Assembly (NCBI RefSeq): GCF_900110695.1
Contig: NZ_FOEH01000009.1
Coordinates: 1 to 64,000, forward strand
From: Virgibacillus subterraneus
Lineage (GTDB): Bacteria; Bacillota; Bacilli; Bacillales; Amphibacillaceae
DNA: 64,000 nt
Direction: 5' to 3'
Below the pieces are notes generated by a model. That model saw only the letters and a program-made list of their open reading frames with translations, was not told the origin of the DNA and made no database searches. Shown here in pieces: positions 1 through 8,555 of this stretch; the stretch's first letter is position 1, and each line of letters starts with the position of its first letter. Both the position numbers and the translations under genes were made by a program.

Positions 1-183
1 TAGCCCCGGTTTCCCGGGGTTATCCCAGTCTTACAGGTAGGTTGCCCACGTGTTACTCACCCGTCCGCCGCTCGTTCCACAAACTTCACCCCGAAGGGAT
101 CCGTCTGCTTCCCGCGCTCGACTTGCATGTATTAGGCACGCCGCCAGCGTTCGTCCTGAGCCAAGATCAAACTCTCCATAAAA
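1..183 (-). rRNA. rrs: 16S ribosomal RNA, 5' end only (partial)
   Basis: The reverse complement begins TTTATGGAGAGTTTGAT and continues through the GGCTCAGGACGAACGCTGG region, the V1 loop and the GACGGGTGAGTAACACGTG block, so this is the first ~183 nt of 16S rRNA; the rest lies outside the window. It sits just after lysS, where B. subtilis has an rrn operon. The V1 hairpin resembles Virgibacillus/Lentibacillus-type sequences (from memory, not searched). The base at the degenerate position of the common 27F primer site is T, where C or A is usual. Confidence 0.97.
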
Positions 184-307
184 GTTAGTTTGAATATGAT
201 TGACACCAATCAATCATCTATTGTCTTAGCTTTAAAAATTGAAATCAGGGTTTAAAAGTTTAACTTTTAACCTGTTTTCTTGACATACTGGTTGTTTTGT
301 TCAGTTT

Positions 308-317
308 TCAAGGAGCA
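308..317 (-). promoter_or_regulatory. boxA-like antitermination site in the rrn leader
   Basis: The leader read on the minus strand contains TGCTCCTTGA followed by AAACTGAACAAAACAA, close to the boxA consensus TGCTCTTTAACA and to the conserved leader found in Bacillaceae rrn operons. It lies between the rrn promoter and 16S, the expected place for NusB/NusE loading. Inference from sequence similarity only. Confidence 0.55.
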
Positions 318-353
318 AATTTCATTTCCGCCTCTCAAAATGGCGACTTAATT

Positions 354-382
354 AATATACCATCTTCCAATAGAAAAGTCAA
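354..382 (-). promoter_or_regulatory. sigma-A promoter of the rrn operon
   Basis: On the minus strand TTGACT (377-382), a 17-bp spacer and TATATT (354-359) form a near-consensus vegetative promoter about 165 bp ahead of mature 16S. The AT-rich sequence upstream could act as an UP element. A second upstream promoter, usual in B. subtilis rrn operons, is not clear here. The stretch 383-560 holds nothing else recognisable. Confidence 0.8.
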
Positions 383-560
383 TAATTTTTTAATCTTGTT
401 TTTAAGAAAAATGCAAGAAGAACTCGCTAAAAAGTGATAAGTTTTTGTTGCAGTTATTTAAGCAACGTTTAATAATTTACCATGATTATTACCCTAAATC
501 AATAGGAAATACATAAAAATTATTGGGGATTTTATCCAATCCCGTCACAACAGTGATTTA

Positions 561-614
561 AAATTAAAAAAGAAGAACAACTCGCACAGAAATTACAGTT
601 ATGCCAAGTTGTTC
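561..614 (-). terminator. intrinsic terminator after lysS
   Basis: On the minus strand a 10-bp stem (605-614 with 575-584, GAACAACTTG/CGAGTTGTTC) encloses a 20-nt loop and is followed by a T-rich run, 13 nt beyond the lysS stop codon. It separates lysS from the rrn promoter. Confidence 0.7.
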
Positions 615-626
615 AACTGAATAAGC

Positions 627-2198
<1,572 letters not shown>

Positions 2199-2223
2199 TC
2201 ATCTATAGAAACCTTAGTATTCT

Positions 2224-2262
2224 TTAAAGGGATTCTCATGAAAGCGTATTTTACTTTATTAA
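2224..2262 (-). repeat. fragment of dispersed element (long-subtype insert)
   Basis: The stretch with TTCTCATGAAAGCGTATT is nearly the same as the internal segment of the long subtype of the terminator-anchored element at 33945-33970, 37215-37240 and 38315-38340. It lies beside the yazB terminator. The flanking palindrome of the element is not recognisable here, so this is a degenerate fragment. Confidence 0.45.
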
Positions 2263-2269
2263 CCACCAA

Positions 2270-2299
2270 CAAAAAACGCCAGCAAGCAACTGGCAGTTC
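2270..2299 (-). terminator. intrinsic terminator after the folP-folB-folK-yazB operon
   Basis: On the minus strand TGCCAG-TTGCTTG-CTGGCG is followed by TTTTTTG. It ends the folate operon about 150 nt after yazB and implies that lysS has its own promoter in 2112-2269. Confidence 0.75.
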
Positions 2300-2449
2300 T
2301 TTCGTAGATGCTTTTAAGCTTCCAATATTAAAAGCTTTGCTCGCTCCGAAATCCTTAACTATCAGACGGAAGGCATAATTTGAAAAAACTGCCATGGGAG
2401 CTTAGACAACTCTATTCGGTATCGTTATATCACCAATTTGAAATATGAA

Positions 2450-2674
2450 TTATTCCTCCTTGGTGGTTTCATCCGCTTTAGTCAATTCTTTTTTAGTTAC
2501 AGATAATGTATCAGCTATGTGATCCAATAATTTCTCCGAAGCCTCTTGCTTACCTCGCTCAATGCTACCTAGTGTAATAATAGGGAGATCTAATTTATAA
2601 GCTAACTCCACTTGTGTATATCCTTTTAATTTGCGAAATGCTTTTATTCTTCTGCCAAGCCTTTGTTTGTCCAT
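2450..2674 (-). CDS. yazB: small XRE-family DNA-binding protein (YazB-like)
   Basis: The 74-aa product is almost entirely one Cro/C1-type helix-turn-helix domain (IKAFRKLKGYTQVELAYKLDLPIITLGSIERGKQ). B. subtilis has yazB at exactly this place, between folK and dusB. ATG at 2674 is preceded by AAGGA nine nt away, inside the end of folK (31-bp overlap), so it is translated from the fol operon. Targets of YazB are unknown. The next gene in B. subtilis, dusB, is missing here and lysS follows directly. Confidence 0.85.
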   Translation of the reverse strand: MDKQRLGRRIKAFRKLKGYTQVELAYKLDLPIITLGSIERGKQEASEKLLDHIADTLSVTKKELTKADETTKEE

Positions 2675-3156
2675 CGCGTTACATCCTTTATGTCGCTTTC
2701 CGAGAGTGCTTTTATATAATCCGACACTGTCTTACCACCTTTGTACAACAACAATCCAGGTGCTATCTCATGTAACGGAATAAGCACGAATGCGCGTTCA
2801 TGCATTCTAGGGTGCGGAATTGTTAAAACGTCTGTTTTTCTATTTTCTTGATTATAGACTAAAATGTCAAGGTCAATTGTTCGGGGTCCGAAGCGTATTA
2901 GCTTTTTTCTCCCTAATTGCCTTTCAATGGTTTGACAAAGTTCCAGCAGATCGAAAGCTGATAAAAATGTCTCCAATTCAATCACCATATTCAAAAAATC
3001 AGCTTGGTCAGCATAACCAACTGGTGCCGTTTCATATATAGATGATTGTTGATTAATATGAATTTTATTGTCTTTTCGCAGTATTTCTAGCGCTGATGTT
3101 AGATATTCTTCCCTAGGTTCAATATTTGTCCCCAAGGCAATGTATGCAGTCTTCAT
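2644..3156 (-). CDS. folK: 2-amino-4-hydroxy-6-hydroxymethyldihydropteridine diphosphokinase
   Basis: Transfers pyrophosphate from ATP to 6-hydroxymethyl-7,8-dihydropterin, the step before dihydropteroate synthase. The 170-aa protein shows the family signature GRKKLIRFGPRTIDLDIL (about residues 82-99), and IPHPRMHERAFVLIPLHEIAP further on. ATG at 3156 overlaps the folB stop by 4 bp (ATGA), a translational coupling arrangement, and the end overlaps yazB. Confidence 0.96.
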   Translation of the reverse strand: MKTAYIALGTNIEPREEYLTSALEILRKDNKIHINQQSSIYETAPVGYADQADFLNMVIELETFLSAFDLLELCQTIERQLGRKKLIRFGPRTIDLDILVYNQENRKTDVLTIPHPRMHERAFVLIPLHEIAPGLLLYKGGKTVSDYIKALSESDIKDVTRWTNKGLAEE

Positions 3157-3518
3157 TCCGCTCGCTCCCGAGTGATTTCTACTGCTACTGATTGATAATG
3201 ACCTGGTATAGGAGGGTCAGGCTTAGTAACTTTCACTGTGCAAGCTTTAAGTAAATTAAATTCATGAAATAAATCCTTGGCAATATCTTCAGCAACAGCT
3301 TCAATCAGATTTTTAGGCTTCCCTTCCATTATTCCTTTTACAAGTTCATATACATCTCCATAATTGATTGAGTCATTCATATCATCAGATTTACTTGATT
3401 TTTTCAGGTTAAGCATTAGTTGCACATCAACATAAAATCTTTGACCAAGTTTATTTTCTTCCGGAAAAAGGCCGTGATAGCCATAGAAAGCCATTTGATT
3501 AATTAAAATTTTATCCAA
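3153..3518 (-). CDS. folB: dihydroneopterin aldolase
   Basis: Converts 7,8-dihydroneopterin to 6-hydroxymethyl-dihydropterin in folate synthesis. At 121 aa it matches the family length; it has the N-terminal FYGYHGLFPEENKLGQRFYVDV block and the substrate-lysine region VKVTKPDPPIPG. The start is taken as TTG at 3518, overlapping the folP stop by 8 bp, because the protein then begins DKILINQMAFYGYHG as in homologues. An upstream in-frame start at 3551 would add 11 residues encoded inside folP. Confidence 0.94.
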   Translation of the reverse strand: MDKILINQMAFYGYHGLFPEENKLGQRFYVDVQLMLNLKKSSKSDDMNDSINYGDVYELVKGIMEGKPKNLIEAVAEDIAKDLFHEFNLLKACTVKVTKPDPPIPGHYQSVAVEITRERAE

Positions 3519-4344
3519 GGGTTTCCGTCCCCCCTTTTCCGAGCATTGCATCCATCATCTTAGCAAGTTCAACATGCAGTTTTACATTGTGAACTCGGAT
3601 AATCTGGGTACCTTTGGTGATGCCAAGGCACGTTGTTGCTCCTGTACCATTATCACGTTCTTCTGGTGGTACATCTAAAATTTCACCAATAAATGTTTTA
3701 CGTGATGTTCCCAATAATATCGGATATCCTAGAACAGCAAATTTCTCCAGATTGTTCATAACGACCAAATTATCTGCTGCAGTTTTAGCAAATCCGACTC
3801 CCGGATCAAGAATAATATTTTCATTTGTGACGCCAGCTTTTAAAGCAATATCGATGCTCTCTTGTAAGTCCTGCTTCATATCATCAATAAGTGACGTATA
3901 ATCCTTGTTTATTCTATTGTGCATCAAAATAATTGGGACATTGTATTCTGCTGCAACTCCAGCTATTTCAGGCTCTCTTTTAGCTCCCCAAACATCGTTT
4001 ATAATATCTGCACCTGCCTTAACTGCTTGTCTTGCTGTTTCTGCCTTATATGTGTCAATTGAAATCGGAATACTTACCACTTCTTTTACCTTACGAATAA
4101 CCGGCAAGACACGTTCAAGTTCTTCATCGGCTGATACCGGTTGATGGTTTGGGCGTGTGGATTCCCCACCTATATCTATAATATCTGCACCTTGCTTCTC
4201 CATTGCAACAGCTTGTTCGACTGCCCGGTCTATAGATGTATAACTTCCACCATCTGAAAAAGAATCAGGAGTTACATTCAGTATCCCCATAACATGTGTG
4301 CGATTAGCTAAATCATATGTTATTAAGTTCGTTTTTAAATTCAA
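3511..4344 (-). CDS. folP: dihydropteroate synthase
   Basis: Condenses p-aminobenzoate with dihydropterin pyrophosphate; target of sulfonamides. The 277-aa TIM barrel has both family signatures, MGILNVTPDSFSDGG and DIGGESTRPNHQPV, plus the Arg/Lys loop GTSRKTFIG. The TTG at 4344 has AGAAGG six nt upstream; the GTG at 4362 has no ribosome binding site. In B. subtilis folP follows pabB-pabA-pabC, which make its pABA substrate; those genes are absent between cysK and folP here. Confidence 0.95.
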   Translation of the reverse strand: MNLKTNLITYDLANRTHVMGILNVTPDSFSDGGSYTSIDRAVEQAVAMEKQGADIIDIGGESTRPNHQPVSADEELERVLPVIRKVKEVVSIPISIDTYKAETARQAVKAGADIINDVWGAKREPEIAGVAAEYNVPIILMHNRINKDYTSLIDDMKQDLQESIDIALKAGVTNENIILDPGVGFAKTAADNLVVMNNLEKFAVLGYPILLGTSRKTFIGEILDVPPEERDNGTGATTCLGITKGTQIIRVHNVKLHVELAKMMDAMLGKGGTETLG

Positions 4345-4402
4345 AGCACAACCTTCTTTCACATCTGATTATTTCGGTTACTATCGTATCATAGCAGAAC
4401 AA

Positions 4403-4440
4403 AAGCGCAAGTGTCTGTTCGATTAGGTGCAGGGCATTAA
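4403..4440. repeat. fragment of GC-rich repeat (AAAAGCGCAAG type)
   Basis: AAAAGCGCAAGTGTCTGTTCGATTA is close to the start of the GC-rich element at 52996 (AAAGGCGCAAGCGCCTGTTC). It is a short relic in the cysK-folP gap, where pabBAC would be expected. Confidence 0.4.
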
Positions 4441-4469
4441 ATTCCCTTAATAAAATGTTAAGAATGTTT

Positions 4470-4546
4470 AAAACTTGGCTTTTCGCCGACCCTTGATGTC
4501 GACAGCCTTAGTCGCACTTATGCAGTAAGAAAGTATTTATACTGCT
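4470..4546 (-). repeat. terminator-anchored dispersed element, copy 1
   Basis: Contains the element's AAACTTGGCTTTTCGCC arm, CCTTAGTCGCACTTATGC and GCAGTAAGAAAGTATTTATAC. Read on the minus strand it starts just past the U-tract of the cysK terminator, as most copies of the family do. The terminal palindrome arm is shortened in this copy. Confidence 0.75.
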
Positions 4547-4552
4547 AAATAG

Positions 4553-4588
4553 AAAAAAGGACTAGCACCTATTTACGGATGCTAACCC
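4553..4588 (-). terminator. intrinsic terminator after cysK
   Basis: On the minus strand GGGTTAGCATCC and GGTGCTAGTCC pair around a short loop (one bulge, G-U pairs) and are followed by TTTTTTCT. It lies 20 nt past the cysK stop codon. Confidence 0.75.
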
Positions 4589-4609
4589 TTTCTTCTAAAT
4601 CACGAAAAA

Positions 4610-5542
4610 TTATTCATCTTCTGTATCGTATTGGTACAATGGTGTTGATAGATAACGTTCACCATTATCAGGAATTACCGCAAGTACTTTTTTGCCTTTA
4701 CCTAGTTGTTTAGCAACCCTTTTTGCCGCTGCAACTGCTGCACCAGCTGAAATGCCACCTAAAATACCCTCACGTTTTGCGACTTCTCGTGATGTAGCAA
4801 AAGCCTCATCATTTGAGATTCGTATAACTTCATCGTATATTTCAGTATTTAGGATCTTAGGTACAAAGCCGGCTCCAAGACCTTGGATTTTATGCGGACC
4901 CGGAGATCCACCAGATAGAATAGCGGAATCATCTGGTTCAACTGCATAAACTTTTACGTCATTAAAGTTTTCCTTTAATACTTTACCAGCACCAGTAATT
5001 GTCCCACCTGTACCAATACCAGACACAAATGCATCGAGACCCTCACTCATCTGGCTTACAATTTCTTTACCAGTTGTTCGTTCGTGGACCTCTGTATTTG
5101 CTTCATTGTTAAATTGTTGAGGCATGAAATAGCCATTTGCGTCTTTTAATTCTTCAGCTTTTTTAATAGCACCTTTCATACCATCGGCCCCAGGTGTTAA
5201 AACTAGCTCCGCCCCATAAGCTCTTAATAAGTTACGACGCTCTTTACTCATTGTATCGGGCATTACAAGTACAGATTTATATCCTTTTGCAGCAGCCACC
5301 ATTGCTAAACCAATTCCTGTATTTCCGCTCGTTGGCTCAATGATTGTGTCGCCTTCTTTTAAAACGCCTTCTTTTTCTGCTGCTTCAACCATTGATAAAG
5401 CAATACGGTCTTTTACAGAACTTCCTGGATTCATAAATTCCAATTTTAAATACACATCTGCACTATTATCATCTACGGTACGATTCAATTTTACTATCGG
5501 GGTTTCCCCAATCAAGCCAGTTATATTGTCAGCCACTCTCAT
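4610..5542 (-). CDS. cysK: cysteine synthase A (O-acetylserine sulfhydrylase)
   Basis: PLP enzyme making L-cysteine from O-acetylserine and sulfide. The 310-aa protein has the lysine signature [13 protein letters not shown] (Schiff-base Lys about residue 44), the substrate loop [16 protein letters not shown] and the phosphate-binding [13 protein letters not shown] at 5542 follows GGAGGAATTGTA. It has its own sigma-A promoter and terminator, and an inverted repeat between promoter and start that may be a CymR-type operator. The gene sits between yacD and folP as in B. subtilis. Confidence 0.97.
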   Translation of the reverse strand: MRVADNITGLIGETPIVKLNRTVDDNSADVYLKLEFMNPGSSVKDRIALSMVEAAEKEGVLKEGDTIIEPTSGNTGIGLAMVAAAKGYKSVLVMPDTMSKERRNLLRAYGAELVLTPGADGMKGAIKKAEELKDANGYFMPQQFNNEANTEVHERTTGKEIVSQMSEGLDAFVSGIGTGGTITGAGKVLKENFNDVKVYAVEPDDSAILSGGSPGPHKIQGLGAGFVPKILNTEIYDEVIRISNDEAFATSREVAKREGILGGISAGAAVAAAKRVAKQLGKGKKVLAVIPDNGERYLSTPLYQYDTEDE

Positions 5543-5558
5543 TACAATTCCTCCTAAT

Positions 5559-5577
5559 TCCTAGTGTTTTTGTAGGA
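5559..5577. promoter_or_regulatory. inverted repeat in the cysK leader, possible operator
   Basis: TCCTA-N9-TAGGA lies just downstream of the cysK -10 box, a position suited to repression. B. subtilis cysK is controlled by CymR, whose sites contain a TAGGAAT-like half; the match is partial and the identity is inference. Confidence 0.4.
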
Positions 5578-5586
5578 TTTAATTAT

Positions 5587-5615
5587 AATGTACGTTTAAA
5601 TCAAAAAAATGTCAA
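5587..5615 (-). promoter_or_regulatory. sigma-A promoter of cysK
   Basis: TTGACA (5610-5615), 17-bp spacer, TACATT (5587-5592) on the minus strand, about 45 nt ahead of the cysK start. Confidence 0.7.
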
Positions 5616-5659
5616 CTGAAACGTAAGGAAATCGGTAAAATACCTACATCTAATTTAGC

Positions 5660-6559
5660 TTATTCTTCATATACCCAATCAATGTCTAATTTATCCCAAA
5701 GCGGATCGGCAGTCAGCGTTTGATTAGATTCTCCTAAAGCAAGCTCGCGTTTAATATATGGTTTTATTTCATCGTATTCAAATGTTATAGATGGCAGTTT
5801 TTGATGAAGATAAATAATAGCTACACCTGTATCACTCTGAAAAGGATCACTATATGTCTGCTCATCCATTGAAGAGGCTGCTTCCAAGTAGCCCCCAGGT
5901 AAGAACTTGCTTTCATTCACGAATAGTCCTAAATATCCTCCGCTAGCTTTAGTTTCTTCATCCGTTGAATATTCTTGGGCCAGTAGATCAAATGATGCAC
6001 CGTTATCAAGTTCCTTTTTAACCTTTTCAGCCGTTTCAAAATTCGGCACTATAATATGAGAAATTTGCAGTGAAGCTTGAAAATTATATTGATCACCGTA
6101 CTCGTCAAAGTGTGCTTTAATCTCTTCTTCTGGTATTGAAGAATCAGCTGTTAAAAGTGCACCTAATTGATAACGATATAAGATATCCTCACGCCACTCG
6201 TCTTCTTTCTGTTTCATTTCCTCAGCAGACATGGGACTTTGCATAGATGTAAGCAGTGCTATTTCCCTGGCAATAACTTTATCATTTATTTTAATATTTT
6301 TTTCATCAGCTAGCTGTTTTACAACCGCTTGATTAATCATTCCCTTTAGTTGTTCTTCCCCATAATTTCCTCGCAAGGATTTCATCCATTGTTCGTATGG
6401 AATTTCCTCACCATTAACAGTAGCAACAGGTTTTTTTTGGTCTATTTTTGTATCATTATTGTCGAGGATCACATTCTCATCATTATTCCAAATAAGCAAA
6501 GTAGCAACATTTGTGATGAGCAATACCACTATTACTGCCAGTAGAAATTTTTTCTTCAT
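5660..6559 (-). CDS. yacD: membrane-anchored parvulin-type peptidyl-prolyl isomerase (YacD, PrsA-like)
   Basis: Extracytoplasmic foldase: the 299-aa protein starts MKKKFLLAVIVVLL, a single N-terminal membrane segment (residues ~5-24) with no lipobox cysteine, unlike PrsA. A SurA-type N domain (~45-160) precedes a parvulin domain (~165-255) with the typical ISHIIV...AEKVKKELDNGASFDLLAQEYS and GGYLGLF blocks. It lies between hslO and cysK as yacD does in B. subtilis. The client protein is unknown. Confidence 0.85.
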   Translation of the reverse strand: MKKKFLLAVIVVLLITNVATLLIWNNDENVILDNNDTKIDQKKPVATVNGEEIPYEQWMKSLRGNYGEEQLKGMINQAVVKQLADEKNIKINDKVIAREIALLTSMQSPMSAEEMKQKEDEWREDILYRYQLGALLTADSSIPEEEIKAHFDEYGDQYNFQASLQISHIIVPNFETAEKVKKELDNGASFDLLAQEYSTDEETKASGGYLGLFVNESKFLPGGYLEAASSMDEQTYSDPFQSDTGVAIIYLHQKLPSITFEYDEIKPYIKRELALGESNQTLTADPLWDKLDIDWVYEE

Positions 6560-6575
6560 CGGTAACTCCTTTCAA

Positions 6576-7457
6576 CTATATCTTTGTTGATTGTTTAAGT
6601 GTTTCTAATTCCTGCTCTGAAAATTGATAAACTTCATTACAGAAATGACATGTCGCTTCTGCACCTTGATCTTCATCAATCATATTTTGGATTTCTTCAC
6701 TTCCTAATCCAATAATAGCCCGTTGCACGCGATCCTTTGAACATTTACATTGAAACGAGATTGGAAGTTGCTCATGAACCTTGACTTCTTGATCATCAAA
6801 AAGACGCTCCAAAATTTGCTCTGGAGAATTTCCTTCCCTAATCAACTTCGAGATATCTGGGAATGTCTGAATTTTTTCCTCAAGCCGAGTAATCATTTCT
6901 TCATCAGCTCCTGGCATAACCTGAATGATGAAACCACCTGAAGCTAATATTGTATGGTCTGGATTTACTAATACACCTGCCCCTACAGCAGAAGGAACTT
7001 GTTCAGAGTTTGCGAAATAATAAGTGAAGTCTTCACTAATCTCACCAGAAATAATAGGAACTTGCCCGGTAAAATTATCTTTCAACCCTAAATCTTTTAC
7101 AACACTTATGTTCCCTTGTATTCCAACAGCGCGCGCAACATCCAGTTTACCTTGTTCATTTAAATCAAAGTCAACATGGGGATTTGTGACATATCCACGG
7201 ACATCTCCATTCGCATTACCATCAGCAACCATGACCCCAAGCGGTCCATCTCCCTCGACTTTTACCGTAATTGAATCATCACCTTTCAGCATTGCACTCA
7301 TCATTGCAGTAACAGTAATAGTACGCCCTAACGCCGCAGATGCAGTAGCCCATGTATCCTGTCGTCTGCGCGCTTCCTCCACCGTATTGGTTGAGGTTAC
7401 TGCGTACGCGCGCACCATTCCATTGTAAGTTGTCGCTTTCACTAAATAGTCCTTCAT
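6576..7457 (-). CDS. hslO: redox-regulated chaperone Hsp33
   Basis: Holdase activated by oxidation; binds unfolding proteins in the cytoplasm during disulfide stress. The 293-aa protein ends with the zinc redox switch, QCKCSKDR (CxC) and CHFCNE (CxxC), separated by about 30 residues. ATG at 7457. It lies directly downstream of coaX (18-nt gap) and 16 nt before yacD, so the three are probably one operon. Confidence 0.96.
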   Translation of the reverse strand: MKDYLVKATTYNGMVRAYAVTSTNTVEEARRRQDTWATASAALGRTITVTAMMSAMLKGDDSITVKVEGDGPLGVMVADGNANGDVRGYVTNPHVDFDLNEQGKLDVARAVGIQGNISVVKDLGLKDNFTGQVPIISGEISEDFTYYFANSEQVPSAVGAGVLVNPDHTILASGGFIIQVMPGADEEMITRLEEKIQTFPDISKLIREGNSPEQILERLFDDQEVKVHEQLPISFQCKCSKDRVQRAIIGLGSEEIQNMIDEDQGAEATCHFCNEVYQFSEQELETLKQSTKI

Positions 7458-7475
7458 GTTGTATTCAGTCTCCTT

Positions 7476-8258
7476 TTAGGAATTTTCCTTTTGGATATTT
7501 CTCTTATAAATTAAATACAAGCCTTTTAATGTCAAATGCTTATCAACGTAATCGATTGTCTCAGATGCATCTGAAATCAAAGTGGCCAATCCTCCTGTAG
7601 CAATCACCTTTGGCTCTGCTTTATTCTCTTGCTTCATACGATTTACTATGCCATCAACCTGTGAAACATATCCATAAAAGACACCTGATTGCATAGCTTC
7701 AACAGTCGAGCTTCCGACCACATTATGCGGGGCCTGAATTTCAATTTTAGGGAGCTTCGACGCCTTGCTGTATAATGCCTCCATTGATATATGTATACCT
7801 GGTGCAATCAAACCACCCTGATACGCTTTATCTTCATTGATATAACAATACGTCGTTGCTGTACCGAAATCGATTATTACTAATGGTGAACCGTATTCTT
7901 GGATTGCACCTACCGCATTTACAATTCGATCTGCGCCAATTTCTTCAGGGTTTGGGTAAGCCATATCTAAAACTGTGTGTACCGATTCTTTTCCGAGCAC
8001 TAATGGCTGCAGCTTAAAATACTTTTTACACATTTTTTCAAGCGCGAACATAATTGGGGGTACAACAGAAGAAATGATTACTCCATCTACATCTGTTAAT
8101 GAAATACTTTCGTGTTCCAGTAAAGATTTAATAAGCATACCAAACTCATCTTCCGTCTTATAACGATCTGTCTTGATACGCCACTCGTGTATTAATTTAT
8201 CGTTCTCAAAGACACCTAAAACAGTGTTTGTGTTTCCTACGTCGAGCACAAAAAGCAT
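7476..8258 (-). CDS. coaX: type III pantothenate kinase
   Basis: Catalyses the first step of CoA synthesis (pantothenate to 4'-phosphopantothenate). The 260-aa ASKHA-fold protein begins [17 protein letters not shown] with the phosphate loop, and has [24 protein letters not shown] and [11 protein letters not shown] chose ATG 8258; an in-frame TTG at 8264 also exists and has the better-spaced GGAAGG. It lies between ftsH and hslO as in B. subtilis. Confidence 0.95.
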   Translation of the reverse strand: MLFVLDVGNTNTVLGVFENDKLIHEWRIKTDRYKTEDEFGMLIKSLLEHESISLTDVDGVIISSVVPPIMFALEKMCKKYFKLQPLVLGKESVHTVLDMAYPNPEEIGADRIVNAVGAIQEYGSPLVIIDFGTATTYCYINEDKAYQGGLIAPGIHISMEALYSKASKLPKIEIQAPHNVVGSSTVEAMQSGVFYGYVSQVDGIVNRMKQENKAEPKVIATGGLATLISDASETIDYVDKHLTLKGLYLIYKRNIQKENS

Positions 8259-8436
8259 TTCCAACCAAACCTTCCCGCTGCAGTTATTTTCTATCTTATT
8301 AATATACCATAATTCTGTAATGCAATAAAAAGCCTACGAACTTATATTCAAAACATTGGCAGGATGTGATTGGACTAATTCAGTTACCGCCTAACCTATT
8401 CAATCTTCATCCACCTTTTTCAGTATGCTAAACAGC

Positions 8437-8510
8437 TTAGAAAACTTGGGCATATCGCCAAGCCTTAGTTGCACTTATGCAGTAAGAAAGATTTTATACT
8501 TGTTAACTGC
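8437..8510 (-). repeat. terminator-anchored dispersed element, copy 2 (full short form)
   Basis: Full-length short form. Read on the minus strand it starts GCAGTTAACAAGTATAAAA directly after the TTTTTT of the ftsH terminator, runs through the palindrome to CTTACTGCATAAGTGCAACT, and ends with a GGCTTGGCGATATGCCC hairpin, AAG and TTTTCTAA. The second hairpin plus T-run looks like another intrinsic terminator. Confidence 0.85.
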
Positions 8511-8543
8511 AAAAAACAGCCTCTCATTTTCATGAGAGGCTGT
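8511..8543 (-). terminator. strong intrinsic terminator after ftsH
   Basis: Perfect 12-bp stem ACAGCCTCTCAT/ATGAGAGGCTGT with a 4-nt loop, followed by TTTTTTG on the minus strand, 13 nt past the ftsH stop. Confidence 0.92.
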
Positions 8544-8555
8544 ATGATAGAGAAC

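Noticed and set aside
431-465. Second (upstream) rrn promoter
   Set aside because: TTGCTT with ACTTAT or TTATCA at 17-19 bp is too weak to call beside the near-consensus promoter at 354-382.
7024-7428. 134-aa frame on the plus strand inside hslO
   Set aside because: Shadow of hslO on the other strand; composition follows the hslO codons and there is no start signal.
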